64,000 nt of DNA from SHWB01 sp050246875 (GCA_050246875.1 JBFWVF010000008.1:62001-126000); one strand, 5' to 3'; shown: positions 16,100 to 24,872, numbered from the stretch's first letter. Notes: generated by a model not told the origin, from the letters alone. Translations and numbers: made by a program.

Positions 16100-17236
16100 T
16101 CAGGACGGCCGCTCCGCCGTTTCCTGGTGGGCGAGGCGTTCGCGCCGCAGCGCCTGCAGGGTCTGCTCGTCGATGGTGCCGGTGACGGTCAGGCCGAGGC
16201 GGCGCTGGGCGGCGGCGATGGCGCCGCGCGTCATCGGGCCGAGGACGCCGTCGATGCGGCCCGGCTTCTCGTCGATCGCCGTCAGGGCCACCTGCACGAA
16301 GGTGACCGTCGGCCGGTCGCCGCGGGCATCGACGTAAGCGGTGTCGACCGGACGCCAGCGGGCGTTGAGCCATTCCGCCGCCGCGCGGTCGCCGGGATCG
16401 AGCCGGCCGTCCATCGCCGCCCGCAGCTCGGTCGCGCGCGCGTGGCCCTGCGCCGCCGCCCGGCTGGCCCAGGCATAGGCCGCGACGCTGCTCTTCGGCA
16501 GGCCGCTGCCGGCGGCGCTGGCCAGCGCCATGAGGTACTGGGCGTCGGCGATGCCCTGCTCCGCCGCCTTGCCCAGCCAGCGCACCGCCCAGGCGCTGTC
16601 GGCCTTCGTGCCGCGCCCGTTCAGGTAGGCCGCGCCGGCGACGTACTGCGCCTCGGCGTGGCCGAGCGTCGCCGCCCGCTCGAACCAGTCGAGGGCGGCC
16701 CGCTCGTCCGGCGCGACGCCACGGCCCTCGCGATGGGCGATGCCGAGCTGGTACTGGGCCCCGGGATTGTTCTGCGCCGCCGCGCGCAGCAGCCATTCGA
16801 CGGCCTTGCCGTCGTCCTGCGCCACGCCCTCGCCGCGCCAGTAGGCAAGGCCGAGAAGATAGGCGGCGGGGGCCACCTGCTGCCGGGCGGCGCGCTCCAG
16901 CCAGTCGGCCGCCGCCGCCGGGTCGCGCGCGACGCCGCGCCCCGAGCGCAGGGCGAGGGCATAGGCGAACTGGGCGCGCGCGTCGCCGGCCTCGGCCTGG
17001 GCGCGCAGACGCTTCGTCGCCGCCACCCGCGCGGCTTCATCGGGCGCGGCCTCGATGTCGGCCAGGGCTTGCGCGGTTTCGTCGGGCGCCGCCGGGGCCG
17101 GCAACGGCGCCTCGTCGGTGCCGAGCAGGCTTTGCAGGCGGGCGTCGGCGCGCGTGGCGCCGTCGCGGATCTCGGCGCAACCGGCCGTCGCGAGAACCGC
17201 GAGGGCGGCAGCGATCAGAACGGGCGAACGGAGCAT
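16100..17236 (-). CDS. Sel1-repeat lipoprotein with peptidoglycan-binding domain
   Basis: The 378-residue protein starts MLRSPVLIAAALAVLATAGC, a lipoprotein signal with lipobox ATAGC, so it should be anchored in the cell envelope. About six Sel1/TPR-like repeats follow (motifs such as AQFAYALALRSGRGVARDPA and AQYQLGIAHREGRGVAPDE). The C-terminus is a peptidoglycan-binding domain 1 (GRIDGVLGPMTRGAIAAAQR). Such proteins act as adaptors near the cell wall. The ribosome binding site is GGGAGAGCC. It is followed downstream by rpmJ and preceded by the Gly-rich protein gene on the same strand. Confidence 0.88.
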   Translation of the reverse strand: MLRSPVLIAAALAVLATAGCAEIRDGATRADARLQSLLGTDEAPLPAPAAPDETAQALADIEAAPDEAARVAATKRLRAQAEAGDARAQFAYALALRSGRGVARDPAAAADWLERAARQQVAPAAYLLGLAYWRGEGVAQDDGKAVEWLLRAAAQNNPGAQYQLGIAHREGRGVAPDERAALDWFERAATLGHAEAQYVAGAAYLNGRGTKADSAWAVRWLGKAAEQGIADAQYLMALASAAGSGLPKSSVAAYAWASRAAAQGHARATELRAAMDGRLDPGDRAAAEWLNARWRPVDTAYVDARGDRPTVTFVQVALTAIDEKPGRIDGVLGPMTRGAIAAAQRRLGLTVTGTIDEQTLQALRRERLAHQETAERPS

Positions 17237-17268
17237 TCCAGGCTCTCCCTTGCCGATGTGCGGACGGG

Positions 17269-17925
17269 TCAGTCCGTCGTGGTCGCCGCCTGCTCGCCGT
17301 TCGCGCCCGCGTCGCCGGGCGATGCTTCGTCCGGGGCGTCGGCGGCGAAATCGACGCCGAGCATGGCGTTGACCTCGCCGACGAGCGCGGCGTCGACGTC
17401 CTTGCCGGCGATGGCGGACAGGCTCGCCTGCGCCTCGGCCTCGGTGGCGCCGCCGCGCACGGCCTCGGCGTAGGCGCCGAGCATGCCGACGACCGAGTTG
17501 GGCGACGCGTTCGCCAGCGACGTGGGCGAGGCATGCGCCGCGTTCAGCGAACCGAGGGCCGAGGCGACCGTGCCGCGCCCGTGGCCGTTGCCCGCCGTCT
17601 GGCCGTGCCCGTTCGCCTGGCCGTGCCCGTTCGCGTGGCCTTGGGCGTTGGCATGACCATGGGCGTTGGCCTGACCGTGGGCATGGCCGACCCCGTGGCC
17701 CTGACCGGGACCGCCGGCGGACGCCGCCGCGCCGCCGCCCGGACCATTGCCATTACCGTTGCCGTTGCCGTTGCCATTTCCGTTGCCGCCGCCCGCGCCG
17801 GCACCGCCCGCGCCGCCACGCGCCCAGGCGGCGCCATCGGAACCGCCGGACAGGCCGGACGGCGTGGCGAGCGCCAGCGCCGCGGCCAGGGCCGCCGTCG
17901 CCAGCAGCCGGGGTTTCAGGTTCAT
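17269..17925 (-). CDS. Secreted low-complexity Gly/Asn/His-rich protein
   Basis: This 218-residue product starts with a signal peptide (MNLKPRLLATAALAAALALA, cleavage near ATPSG). A low-complexity zone follows: (GN)n near residues 48-62, then a quasi-repeat of GHA/GQA/NAHGHA units to about residue 120. The C-terminal 100 residues look folded (GTVASALGSLNAAHASP, then SVVGMLGAYAEAVRGG) with an acidic Ala-rich tail. A ribosome binding site GGGAGCGG precedes the ATG. I cannot assign a function. The His-rich part might bind metal, but composition alone does not show this. Confidence 0.75.
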   Translation of the reverse strand: MNLKPRLLATAALAAALALATPSGLSGGSDGAAWARGGAGGAGAGGGNGNGNGNGNGNGNGPGGGAAASAGGPGQGHGVGHAHGQANAHGHANAQGHANGHGQANGHGQTAGNGHGRGTVASALGSLNAAHASPTSLANASPNSVVGMLGAYAEAVRGGATEAEAQASLSAIAGKDVDAALVGEVNAMLGVDFAADAPDEASPGDAGANGEQAATTTD

Positions 17926-18125
17926 TCGCCGCTCCCTCGAATCGCCCGAAACGCGGGCGGTTGCGCGGACAATTGGGGGAGTCGCGGTGACAGGGGCGGA
18001 GGAAGTCGGTGACCAAACGGTGACCGCCCCTTCGCCGCGCCGTTGCCGGCGGCCGGCCCGGCCGATAAACAGGAGGAAATGCAGGCGTCACGCCGGGTCA
18101 CGGCGGGCGCAGGGGAGCGAAAGCC

Positions 18126-19814
18126 ATGCCCGCACCGTCCTACGACCACGGGGCCGCGGCGACGAAGCTGATCGGCGCCACGCTCGGCGAGGCGTTCGAC
18201 CGCACGGTCGCCGCCCACCGCGACCGCGAGGCGCTGGTCGTGCGCCACCAGGACATTCGCTGGAGCTGGGGCGAACTGGCCCGCCGGGTCGACGCGCTGG
18301 CCGCCGGCCTGCTGGCCCTCGGGCTGGAGCCGGGCGACCGCATCGGCATCTGGTCGCAGAACTGCGCCGAATGGGTGCTGATGCAGTTTGCCACGGCCAA
18401 GGCCGGGCTGGTGCTGGTCAACGTCAACCCGGCCTACCGGCGCAGCGAGCTCGAGTACGCGCTGAAGAAGGTCGGCTGCAAGGCGCTGGTCACCTCGCCG
18501 GCCCTCAAGACCAGCGACTACGTCGCCATCCTCAACGACCTGCTGCCGGAGCTGGCGGCGAGCCGGCCCGGCGCGCTGCGCGCCGCCGCCCTGCCCGACC
18601 TCCGCACGGTCGTCCGCCTCGGCACGGCGAAGACGCCCGGCATGCTCAACTTCGACGAGGTGCCGGCGCTGGCCGGCAACGCCGAGCACGCGCGGCTGGC
18701 CGGGATCGGGGCGCGGCTGCAGTTCGACGACCCGATCAACATCCAGTTCACCTCGGGCACCACCGGGCACCCCAAGGGCGCCACGCTGACCCACCACAAC
18801 ATCCTCAACAACGGCTTCTTCATCGGCGAGGCGATGCGGCTGACCGCCGCCGACCGGCTGTGCATCCCGGTGCCGCTCTACCACTGCTTCGGCATGGTGC
18901 TGGGCAACCTCGCCTGCATGACGCACGGGTCGGCGATGGTCTATCCGGCCGAGGTGTTCGATCCGCTGTCGGTGCTGGAGACGGTGGCGGCCGAGCGCTG
19001 CACCGGCCTGCACGGCGTGCCGACGATGTTCATCGCCGTCCTCGACCACCCCGATTTCGCCAGATACGACCTGACCAGCCTGCGCACCGGCATCATGGCC
19101 GGCTCGCCCTGCCCCATCGAGGTGATGAAACGCGTTGTCGACCGCATGCACATGCGCGAGGCGACGATCTGCTACGGCATGACCGAAACCTCGCCGGTCT
19201 CGACCCAGACCGCCCACGACGACTCGCTGGAGCGGCGCGTGTCGACGGTGGGCCGCGCGCAGCCGCACATCGAGATCAAGATCGTCGACGCCGAGGGCCG
19301 CATCGTGCCGCGCGGCGAGACCGGCGAGTTCTGCACCCGCGGCTACTGCGTCATGCGCGGCTACTGGGCCGACGAGGAGCGCACCGCCGAGGCCATCGAC
19401 GCCGCCGGCTGGATGCACACCGGCGACCTCGCGACGATGGACGACGAGGGCTACGTCAACATCGTCGGCCGGCTCAAGGACATGGTCATTCGTGGCGGCG
19501 AGAACGTCTATCCGCGCGAGATCGAGGAATTCCTCTACGGCCACCCGAAGATCCAGGACGTGCAGGTGATCGGCGTCCCCGACGCGAAGTACGGCGAGGA
19601 AATCTGCGCCTGGGTGAAGCTGCGGCCGGGCGAGACGGCGAGCGAGGAGGACATCCGCGCCTACTGCCGCGGCCAGATCGCCCACTACAAGGTGCCGCGC
19701 TACGTCGTCTTCGTCGACGGCTTCCCGATGACGATCACCGGCAAGATCCAGAAGTTCGTCATGCGCGAGCAGATGATCGAACGGCTGAACCTCGCCGAGG
19801 CGAAGACCGCCTGA
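18126..19814 (+). CDS. Acyl-CoA synthetase (AMP-forming, FadD/ACSF2-like)
   Basis: The 562-residue enzyme belongs to the adenylate-forming superfamily. It has the P-loop-like A3 motif FTSGTTGHPKGATLTHHN (about 208-225), YGMTETSP (A5), HTGDLATMDDEGY (A7), GGENVYPREIEE (A8) and the C-terminal lysine motif GKIQKF (A10). It activates a carboxylic acid with ATP and CoA; similarity is to medium/long-chain acyl-CoA synthetases of the ACSF2 type. GGGGAGCG precedes the ATG. It stands alone between unrelated genes. Together with the acyl-CoA dehydrogenases downstream it points to fatty or branched-chain acid use. Confidence 0.92.
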   Translation: MPAPSYDHGAAATKLIGATLGEAFDRTVAAHRDREALVVRHQDIRWSWGELARRVDALAAGLLALGLEPGDRIGIWSQNCAEWVLMQFATAKAGLVLVNVNPAYRRSELEYALKKVGCKALVTSPALKTSDYVAILNDLLPELAASRPGALRAAALPDLRTVVRLGTAKTPGMLNFDEVPALAGNAEHARLAGIGARLQFDDPINIQFTSGTTGHPKGATLTHHNILNNGFFIGEAMRLTAADRLCIPVPLYHCFGMVLGNLACMTHGSAMVYPAEVFDPLSVLETVAAERCTGLHGVPTMFIAVLDHPDFARYDLTSLRTGIMAGSPCPIEVMKRVVDRMHMREATICYGMTETSPVSTQTAHDDSLERRVSTVGRAQPHIEIKIVDAEGRIVPRGETGEFCTRGYCVMRGYWADEERTAEAIDAAGWMHTGDLATMDDEGYVNIVGRLKDMVIRGGENVYPREIEEFLYGHPKIQDVQVIGVPDAKYGEEICAWVKLRPGETASEEDIRAYCRGQIAHYKVPRYVVFVDGFPMTITGKIQKFVMREQMIERLNLAEAKTA

Positions 19815-19817
19815 GGC

Positions 19818-20081
19818 TCAGGCGGCGTCCTCGTCCTTCGCCGGAAACGGCGCGTCGAGGCTGTCGACGAGGGCGCGCAGCACGGCGCGGAACTGCGCCT
19901 CGTCGACCTTCATCAGCACCGCGTCCTCCAGCGCCTCCTGGCAGATGTCGCGAATCTCGACGAGATTCTCGCGCAGCACCTTGATCGAGCTTTCGCAACT
20001 CATCGGCGCGCCGTCGGGCTGGCGCCAGACGGCCGGTTCGGCGGCGGGACGGTCGGCGGGGCGGCTCATGGACGATGACAT
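19818..20081 (-). CDS. Hypothetical small helical protein
   Basis: The product is about 87 residues from ATG 20081; a second ATG lies at 20069 and neither has a strong ribosome binding site. The C-terminal 60 residues (CESSIKVLRENLVEIRD, then CQEALEDAVLMKVDEAQFR) look like two or three amphipathic helices ending in an acidic tail. It converges on the acyl-CoA synthetase gene, with stops 3 bases apart. I do not recognise the family. The ordered helix pattern and the lack of rare codons argue for a real gene. Confidence 0.5.
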   Translation of the reverse strand: MSSSMSRPADRPAAEPAVWRQPDGAPMSCESSIKVLRENLVEIRDICQEALEDAVLMKVDEAQFRAVLRALVDSLDAPFPAKDEDAA

Positions 20082-20226
20082 AGCGCGCGGCGCGCCCGCC
20101 TGCCAGCCTGCCGGCGGCGAAACGAAATTTCGCACCGGCGCGCGTCTCGCCGCCGAAACGACCACGGGCGCCGGCAGCCCACACGGAACATTGCGAATTT
20201 GCGCCAAGTCCCGAAATTCATTGAAC

Positions 20227-20242
20227 CTTAATACGCATTAAG
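20227..20242. promoter_or_regulatory. Palindrome upstream of leucine dehydrogenase
   Basis: CTTAAT-ACGC-ATTAAG is a perfect 6-bp inverted repeat in an AT-richer patch about 43 bases before the leucine dehydrogenase ATG. TTGAAC immediately before it could be a -35 element. It is a plausible operator for a transcription factor of unknown identity. Confidence 0.35.
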
Positions 20243-20284
20243 CAACATCGTCAGGCAAGGCCACGCGTCACCGGGGAGGGTGCC

Positions 20285-21358
20285 ATGACGGTCTTCGCCG
20301 CCCGCGATTTCGATGCCCACGAGCAGGTCGTCTTCGTCCACGACGCCGCGACGGGCCTGCGCGCCATCGTTGCCATCCACAACACGGTCCTCGGTCCGGG
20401 CGTCGGCGGTGTCCGCTTCTGGCCCTACGCCGACGACGACGACGCACTGGCGGACGCCCTGCGCCTGTCGCGCGGCATGACCTACAAGTCGGCGCTGGCC
20501 GGCCTGCCCTTCGGCGGCGGCAAGTCGGTCATCCTCGGCGACCCGCGCCGCGACAAGTCGCCAGCGCTGATGGCCGCCTTCGGCCGCGCCGTCGACCGGC
20601 TCGGCGGCCGCTACGTCGCCGCCGAGGATGTCGGCACAACCGTCGCCGACATGGACGCGATCGCCACGGCGACGCGCCACGTCACCGGCACCAGCGCCGC
20701 CAGCGGCGACCCGTCGCCGTGGACGGCGTTCGGCGTGTTCGAGGCCATCCGCGCCGCCGTCCGCTTTTCGCGCGGCCGGGGCGAGGGCGATGTCGCCGGC
20801 CTGACCGTCGCCGTGCAGGGGCTCGGCGCCGTCGGCTTCGCCCTCTGCCGCCGGCTCCACGAGGCCGGGGCGAGGCTCGTCGTTGCCGATGTCCGCGCCG
20901 AGGCAGTCGGTCGCGCCGTCGCGGCATTCGGGGCCACGCCCGCCGAGGCGACCCAAATCCATGCCGTCGACGCCGATGTCTTTGCCCCCTGCGCCCTCGG
21001 GGCCGGGCTGAATGATGAATCCATCCCGGTGCTCGGCGCCCGCATCGTCGCCGGCTCCGCCAACAACCAGCTCGCCGAGGCCCGCCACGGCGCCATGCTG
21101 GCGCGGCGTGGCATACTCTACGCGCCCGACTACGTGGCCAACGCCGGCGGCATCGTCGAGGTGGCGTACGGTTCGGGCTTCATGGGCGCGCACGGCGAGG
21201 ACGACATCCGCCGCCATGTCGCCGGCATCCACGACACGCTGCTGGAAATCTTCGCCCGCGCCCGTGCGGACAACCTGCCAACCGCCGCAGTGGCCGACCG
21301 CATGGCGGAAGCGCGGTTCCGGCCCGTCGCCGAGCGCCGGAGCGGCGCCGCCGCGTAG
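20285..21358 (+). CDS. ldh: Leucine dehydrogenase (Glu/Leu/Phe/Val dehydrogenase family)
   Basis: The 357-residue protein is a short amino-acid dehydrogenase. It shows GPGVGGVRFWPYADDDDALA, the catalytic lysines in MTYKSALAGLPFGGGKS (about 76-92), AEDVGTT, and a C-terminal NAD domain with QGLGAVG. It oxidatively deaminates leucine or another branched-chain amino acid to the 2-oxo acid with NAD. The length matches leucine dehydrogenase (about 360), not glutamate dehydrogenase. A GGGGAGGG ribosome binding site precedes the ATG. It would feed the leucine-degradation genes at 26.6-34.3 kb and 47.4 kb. Valine and phenylalanine remain possible substrates. Confidence 0.88.
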   Translation: MTVFAARDFDAHEQVVFVHDAATGLRAIVAIHNTVLGPGVGGVRFWPYADDDDALADALRLSRGMTYKSALAGLPFGGGKSVILGDPRRDKSPALMAAFGRAVDRLGGRYVAAEDVGTTVADMDAIATATRHVTGTSAASGDPSPWTAFGVFEAIRAAVRFSRGRGEGDVAGLTVAVQGLGAVGFALCRRLHEAGARLVVADVRAEAVGRAVAAFGATPAEATQIHAVDADVFAPCALGAGLNDESIPVLGARIVAGSANNQLAEARHGAMLARRGILYAPDYVANAGGIVEVAYGSGFMGAHGEDDIRRHVAGIHDTLLEIFARARADNLPTAAVADRMAEARFRPVAERRSGAAA

Positions 21359-21373
21359 CCCGCCGTCTGCCGG

Positions 21374-21871
21374 TCAAACCGCGCGGGGGACGGCATCGCA
21401 GGGGCCGCCCCGCGCCAGCGCGGAGGCCAGCGCCGTCGCGGCCGTCAGCAGATCACCGCCGCCGTCCTCGCCAGCCAGCCGGTCCGCGAACAGGCGCGCT
21501 TCGCCCCAGCGGCCTGCAGTGCAGGCTTGCAGCAATCCGGCGAGACAGGCCTCGTCGGAGGCCAGCAGCGGACAGCACGGCGCGTAGTGGCGGAACGGCG
21601 TCGAACGGCTGCCGCCCAGCACCGTCACGAAACGCAGGAAGGCCGCGATGGCACAGGTCGTGGCCGAGCCCAGCGCCGAGCGGAACTCGGCACACAGCAG
21701 GCGCGTCTGCTGCCGGCCGTCGCCGTTCTGCGCCACGGCCCAGCGCCGCAATGCGGTGACCGCCAGGACTTGCGACGGCGCCAGCGCGGCAAGGCGCCCA
21801 GCGTGGCCGCCGGAAGCGCCCGCCCGCACCGCGAGATCGGCGTCGAAACCATCGAGGTCCGCAAGCGACAT
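21374..21871 (-). CDS. Hypothetical protein divergent from the iron transporter genes
   Basis: The 165-residue product starts MSLADLDGFDADLAVRAG behind GGAGATGGTTC. It is soluble, mostly helical, and has five cysteines, including CC in FRHYAPCCPLLASDEACL; the remainder is Ala/Leu-rich. I do not recognise the family. A good Fur-box match lies 24 bases upstream of its start and is shared with fbpA, so it is probably iron-regulated and may serve iron uptake or heme/iron handling. That role is inference from position only. Confidence 0.65.
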   Translation of the reverse strand: MSLADLDGFDADLAVRAGASGGHAGRLAALAPSQVLAVTALRRWAVAQNGDGRQQTRLLCAEFRSALGSATTCAIAAFLRFVTVLGGSRSTPFRHYAPCCPLLASDEACLAGLLQACTAGRWGEARLFADRLAGEDGGGDLLTAATALASALARGGPCDAVPRAV

Positions 21872-21894
21872 GAACCATCTCCAACCGATGTCGC

Positions 21895-21915
21895 AAATGA
21901 GAATGACTTTCATTT
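21895..21915. promoter_or_regulatory. Fur-box-like palindrome between the unknown gene and fbpA
   Basis: AAATGA and TCATTT flank a core, and the inner TGAGAAT-G-ACTTTCA matches the 7-1-7 Fur consensus TGATAAT-N-ATTATCA at 11 of 14 positions. It is positioned to control both divergent transcripts. Identity of the regulator (Fur, Mur or Irr) is inference. Confidence 0.6.
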
Positions 21916-21965
21916 ACAGTTTGGGCAAGGGCTGTCTTTCGGGCACCAATTCACAGATATGCGAC

Positions 21966-21986
21966 TGAGAACGCCTTGCGTTCTCA
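21966..21986. promoter_or_regulatory. Second palindrome in the fbpA upstream region
   Basis: TGAGAACG-CCTTG-CGTTCTCA is a perfect 8-bp inverted repeat about 92 bases before the fbpA ATG. The half-site TGAGAA also occurs in the Fur-like box at 21898, which suggests a second binding site for the same regulator. A transcript hairpin is the alternative. Confidence 0.45.
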
Positions 21987-22078
21987 TTGTCGGTTGACTA
22001 CGGTCCGCGCCGGGAAAGGTCCGGCCCCGCAGGCCCGGACCGGGGCAATCGACCACCACCCGTCGCAAGGAGACATCG

Positions 22079-23107
22079 ATGTCGAGACTATCGGGCACGT
22101 ACCTGTTCGCCGCCGCGGTGCTGGCCGCCGGTGTCGCCGGTGCGGCTCCCGCCCTCGCCGCCGGCGAGGTCAACGTCTACTCCTACCGTCAGCCGGCACT
22201 GATCGACCCGCTGTTCGCCGCCTTCACCAAGGAGACGGGAATCCGGGTCAATGTCGTTTCCGCAGACAAGGGACTGATCGAGCGGCTGCGCCAGGAAGGC
22301 GCAAACAGCCCGGCCGACCTGCTGCTCTCGGTCGGCATCGACCAGATCGTCGACGCCGTCGACGCCGGCGTCACCCAGCCGGTGAAGTCCGACGTGCTCG
22401 AGAAGCGCATTCCGGCCAACCTGCGCGACCCGCAGGGGCAGTGGTTCGCGCTGACCATGCGCGCCCGCATCGTCTACGCCGGCAAGAAATCTCCGGAGGC
22501 CAATGCGATCAAGACCTACGAGGAGCTGGCCGACCCGAAGTTCAAGGGCAAGATCTGCACCCGCCCCGGCTCGCACCCCTACCAGATCGGCCTGCTCTCG
22601 GCCTACATCGCCCACCATGGCGAGGCCAGGGCGGAGGCCTGGCTCACCGGCCTCAAGGCCAATCTGGCGCAGAAGGCCGGCGGCAACGACCGCTCGCAGG
22701 TCAAGGCGGTGATGGAAGGCAAGTGCGCGATCTCGCTCGGCAACACCTACTACTACGGCTACATGCTGGCCGAGCCCGAGCAGAAGGCCTGGGCCGAGGC
22801 GGTCAACCCGGTCTTCCCGACGCTCGGCGGCGCCGGCACGCACGTCAACATCTCCGGCATCTCGCTGACCAGGGCGGCGCCGCACAAGGCCGAGGCCATC
22901 AAGCTGCTGGAGTACATGGTGTCCGACGAGGCGCAGCGCCTCTACGCCGAAAAGAACAACGAGTACCCGGTGGTCCAGGGCGTCGCGCTGTCCGACGTCG
23001 TGAAGAATATGGGCACGCTGAAGGTCGATCCCATTGACCTTGCGAAGGTCGCGACGTATCGCAGCGCGGCCGTTCAGCTCAACAACAAGGTCGGCTACGA
23101 CGAGTGA
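22079..23107 (+). CDS. fbpA: Fe(3+) ABC transporter substrate-binding protein
   Basis: This 342-residue periplasmic protein has a signal peptide (cleavage after about residue 28, before GEVNVYSYR). It belongs to the FbpA/AfuA ferric-binding family: VNVYSYRQPALIDPLF, then the tandem iron-ligand tyrosines in NTYYYGYM (about residues 222-229). It binds ferric iron in the periplasm and delivers it to FbpB. AAGGAG precedes the ATG. The upstream region carries Fur-box-like palindromes. A perfect 12-bp hairpin separates it from fbpB, which would favour higher expression of the binding protein. Confidence 0.94.
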   Translation: MSRLSGTYLFAAAVLAAGVAGAAPALAAGEVNVYSYRQPALIDPLFAAFTKETGIRVNVVSADKGLIERLRQEGANSPADLLLSVGIDQIVDAVDAGVTQPVKSDVLEKRIPANLRDPQGQWFALTMRARIVYAGKKSPEANAIKTYEELADPKFKGKICTRPGSHPYQIGLLSAYIAHHGEARAEAWLTGLKANLAQKAGGNDRSQVKAVMEGKCAISLGNTYYYGYMLAEPEQKAWAEAVNPVFPTLGGAGTHVNISGISLTRAAPHKAEAIKLLEYMVSDEAQRLYAEKNNEYPVVQGVALSDVVKNMGTLKVDPIDLAKVATYRSAAVQLNNKVGYDE

Positions 23108-23136
23108 TCGTCTCGCCAACAGTCCTGACGTACCGG

Positions 23137-23163
23137 AACGGCCGGGGCCTCGCCCCGGCCGTT
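23137..23163 (+). terminator. Intrinsic terminator/attenuator hairpin between fbpA and fbpB
   Basis: AACGGCCGGGGC-CTC-GCCCCGGCCGTT is a perfect 12-bp stem with a 3-base loop, and the T-run closing the stem continues into TTC. It ends 5 bases before the fbpB ATG, so it should reduce read-through or hinder fbpB initiation and stabilise the fbpA message. Confidence 0.6.
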
Positions 23164-23168
23164 TTCGC

Positions 23169-24872
23169 ATGATCGCGCCGTCTCACGCCGGCGACGGCGG
23201 CGCGCGCCTGTGGCGCGCCGGTGCGCTGGTCGTCGCCGGTCTCGTGATGCTGCCGCTCGTCGCCATCGTCTGGGTGGCGCTGCTGCCGGGCGAAAACATC
23301 TGGCCGCATCTCGTTGCCACGGTCCTGCCGCGCTATATCCAGAACACCGGCATTCTGATGCTGGGCAACGGCATCGTCGTTCTCGTCGTCGGCGTGGCGA
23401 CGGCGTGGCTCGTCGCCGTGTGCCGCTTCCCGGGACGCGCCATCTTCGAGTGGGCGCTCCTGCTGCCGCTGGCGGCGCCCGCCTACATCGTCGCCTTCGT
23501 CTACACCGAGCTGCTCGAATACGCCGGCCCGCTGCAGCGCCTGCTGCGTGCGACCTTCGGCTGGTCGAGCCCGGCCGACTACTGGTTTCCCGAGATCCGC
23601 AGCCATGGCGGCGCCATCTTCGTCATGTCGATGGTGCTCTACCCCTACGTCTACCTGCTCGCCCGGGCCGCCTTCCTCGAGCAGTCGACCGGCGCGCTGG
23701 AAGCGGCGCGGACCCTCGGCCGCGGACCCTGGCGCAGCTTCTTCGCCGTGGCCCTGCCGATGGCGCGTCCGGCCATCGCCGCCGGCACGGCGCTGGCGCT
23801 GATGGAGACGCTGGCCGATTTCGGCACCGTCGACTTCTTCGCCATCAACACGCTGTCGCGGGGCATCTTCAACGTCTGGCTGAACATGGGCAACATCGCC
23901 GGCGGCGCACAGGTGGCGCTGGTGATGCTCGGCGTCGTCGTCGTGCTGCTGTGGCTCGAGCGGCACGGCAGGCGCCACCGCCGCTTCCACCGCACCGGCA
24001 CGCGCACCCCGCCGCCGGTAACGTGGCCCCTGCGCGGCCCGGCCGCAGCCGCCGCCTTCGTCGTCTGCCTGCTGCCCGTCGTGCTGGGCTTCGTCGTCCC
24101 GGCCGTCGTGCTGGTCGACAACGCGGTGCGTTACTTCGACATCTCCTGGTCGGCAGATTTCGGCCGGCACGTGCGGGCGAGCCTGCTGCTCGCCGCCGGT
24201 GCGGCCGCCATCACCGTGGCCGTGGCGGCCTTCCTCGCCTGGGCCAGCCGGGTCGCCCGTTCGCCGGCGGTGCAATGGGCCTCGCGAACCGCATCGCTCG
24301 GCTACGCCGTGCCCGGCGCCGTGCTGGCGATCGGCGTGCTGGTCCCCTTCGCGGCCTTCGACAATGCCGTCGACGCGCTCGCTCGCGAGCATCTCGGCGT
24401 CTCGACCGGGCTGATGCTGTCCGGCACCATCTTCGCACTGCTGTTCGCCTACATGGTGCGCTTCCTCGCCGTGGCCTACGGCGCGCTGGAGACGGCGCTC
24501 GGCCGCATTCCGCCCAGCCTCGACATGGCGGCGCGGACGCTCGGCCGGGGCCCGGCGGGCAGCTTCATGCGCGTCCAGCTGCCGCTGATGCGCCCGAGCC
24601 TGTTCGCGGCCGCGACCATCGTCTTCGTCGACACGATGAAGGAACTGCCGGCGACGCTGCTGCTGCGCCCGTTCAATTTCGACACGCTGGCGACGGCGGT
24701 CTACCAGAACGCCTCCCTCGAACGCCTCGAACACGCCTCGCTGGCCTCGCTGACCATCGTCGTCGCCGGCGTCGTCCCCGTCGTTCTGCTCAGCCGGGCG
24801 ATCACCCGCGGCCGCACCGCCGGGCCGACCGCCGGGCCGGCGCTTGTTGCGCCGTCGCCAGGCGGACGCTGA
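23169..24872 (+). CDS. fbpB: Fe(3+) ABC transporter permease
   Basis: The 567-residue protein is a fused two-domain ABC permease with about 12 membrane helices. Each half has an EAA-type loop that contacts the ATPase: EAARTLGRGPWRSFF (about 178) and MAARTLGRGPAGSFM (about 453). It forms the membrane channel of the ferric-iron importer with FbpA. The ATG comes directly after the terminator-like hairpin and has no clear ribosome binding site. No fbpC ATPase gene follows; the next gene is convergent with a 5-base gap. The ATPase must be supplied from elsewhere. Confidence 0.93.
   Translation: MIAPSHAGDGGARLWRAGALVVAGLVMLPLVAIVWVALLPGENIWPHLVATVLPRYIQNTGILMLGNGIVVLVVGVATAWLVAVCRFPGRAIFEWALLLPLAAPAYIVAFVYTELLEYAGPLQRLLRATFGWSSPADYWFPEIRSHGGAIFVMSMVLYPYVYLLARAAFLEQSTGALEAARTLGRGPWRSFFAVALPMARPAIAAGTALALMETLADFGTVDFFAINTLSRGIFNVWLNMGNIAGGAQVALVMLGVVVVLLWLERHGRRHRRFHRTGTRTPPPVTWPLRGPAAAAAFVVCLLPVVLGFVVPAVVLVDNAVRYFDISWSADFGRHVRASLLLAAGAAAITVAVAAFLAWASRVARSPAVQWASRTASLGYAVPGAVLAIGVLVPFAAFDNAVDALAREHLGVSTGLMLSGTIFALLFAYMVRFLAVAYGALETALGRIPPSLDMAARTLGRGPAGSFMRVQLPLMRPSLFAAATIVFVDTMKELPATLLLRPFNFDTLATAVYQNASLERLEHASLASLTIVVAGVVPVVLLSRAITRGRTAGPTAGPALVAPSPGGR

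Noticed and set aside
17600..17790. CRISPR or tandem DNA repeat array
   Set aside because: The short repeats are in-frame codons for Gly-Asn and Gly-His tracts of a secreted protein, with no spacers.
23079..24734. 551-codon open frame on the minus strand opposite fbpB
   Set aside because: His/Arg/Gln-rich translation typical of the complement of membrane-protein genes; the plus strand has two EAA permease motifs.
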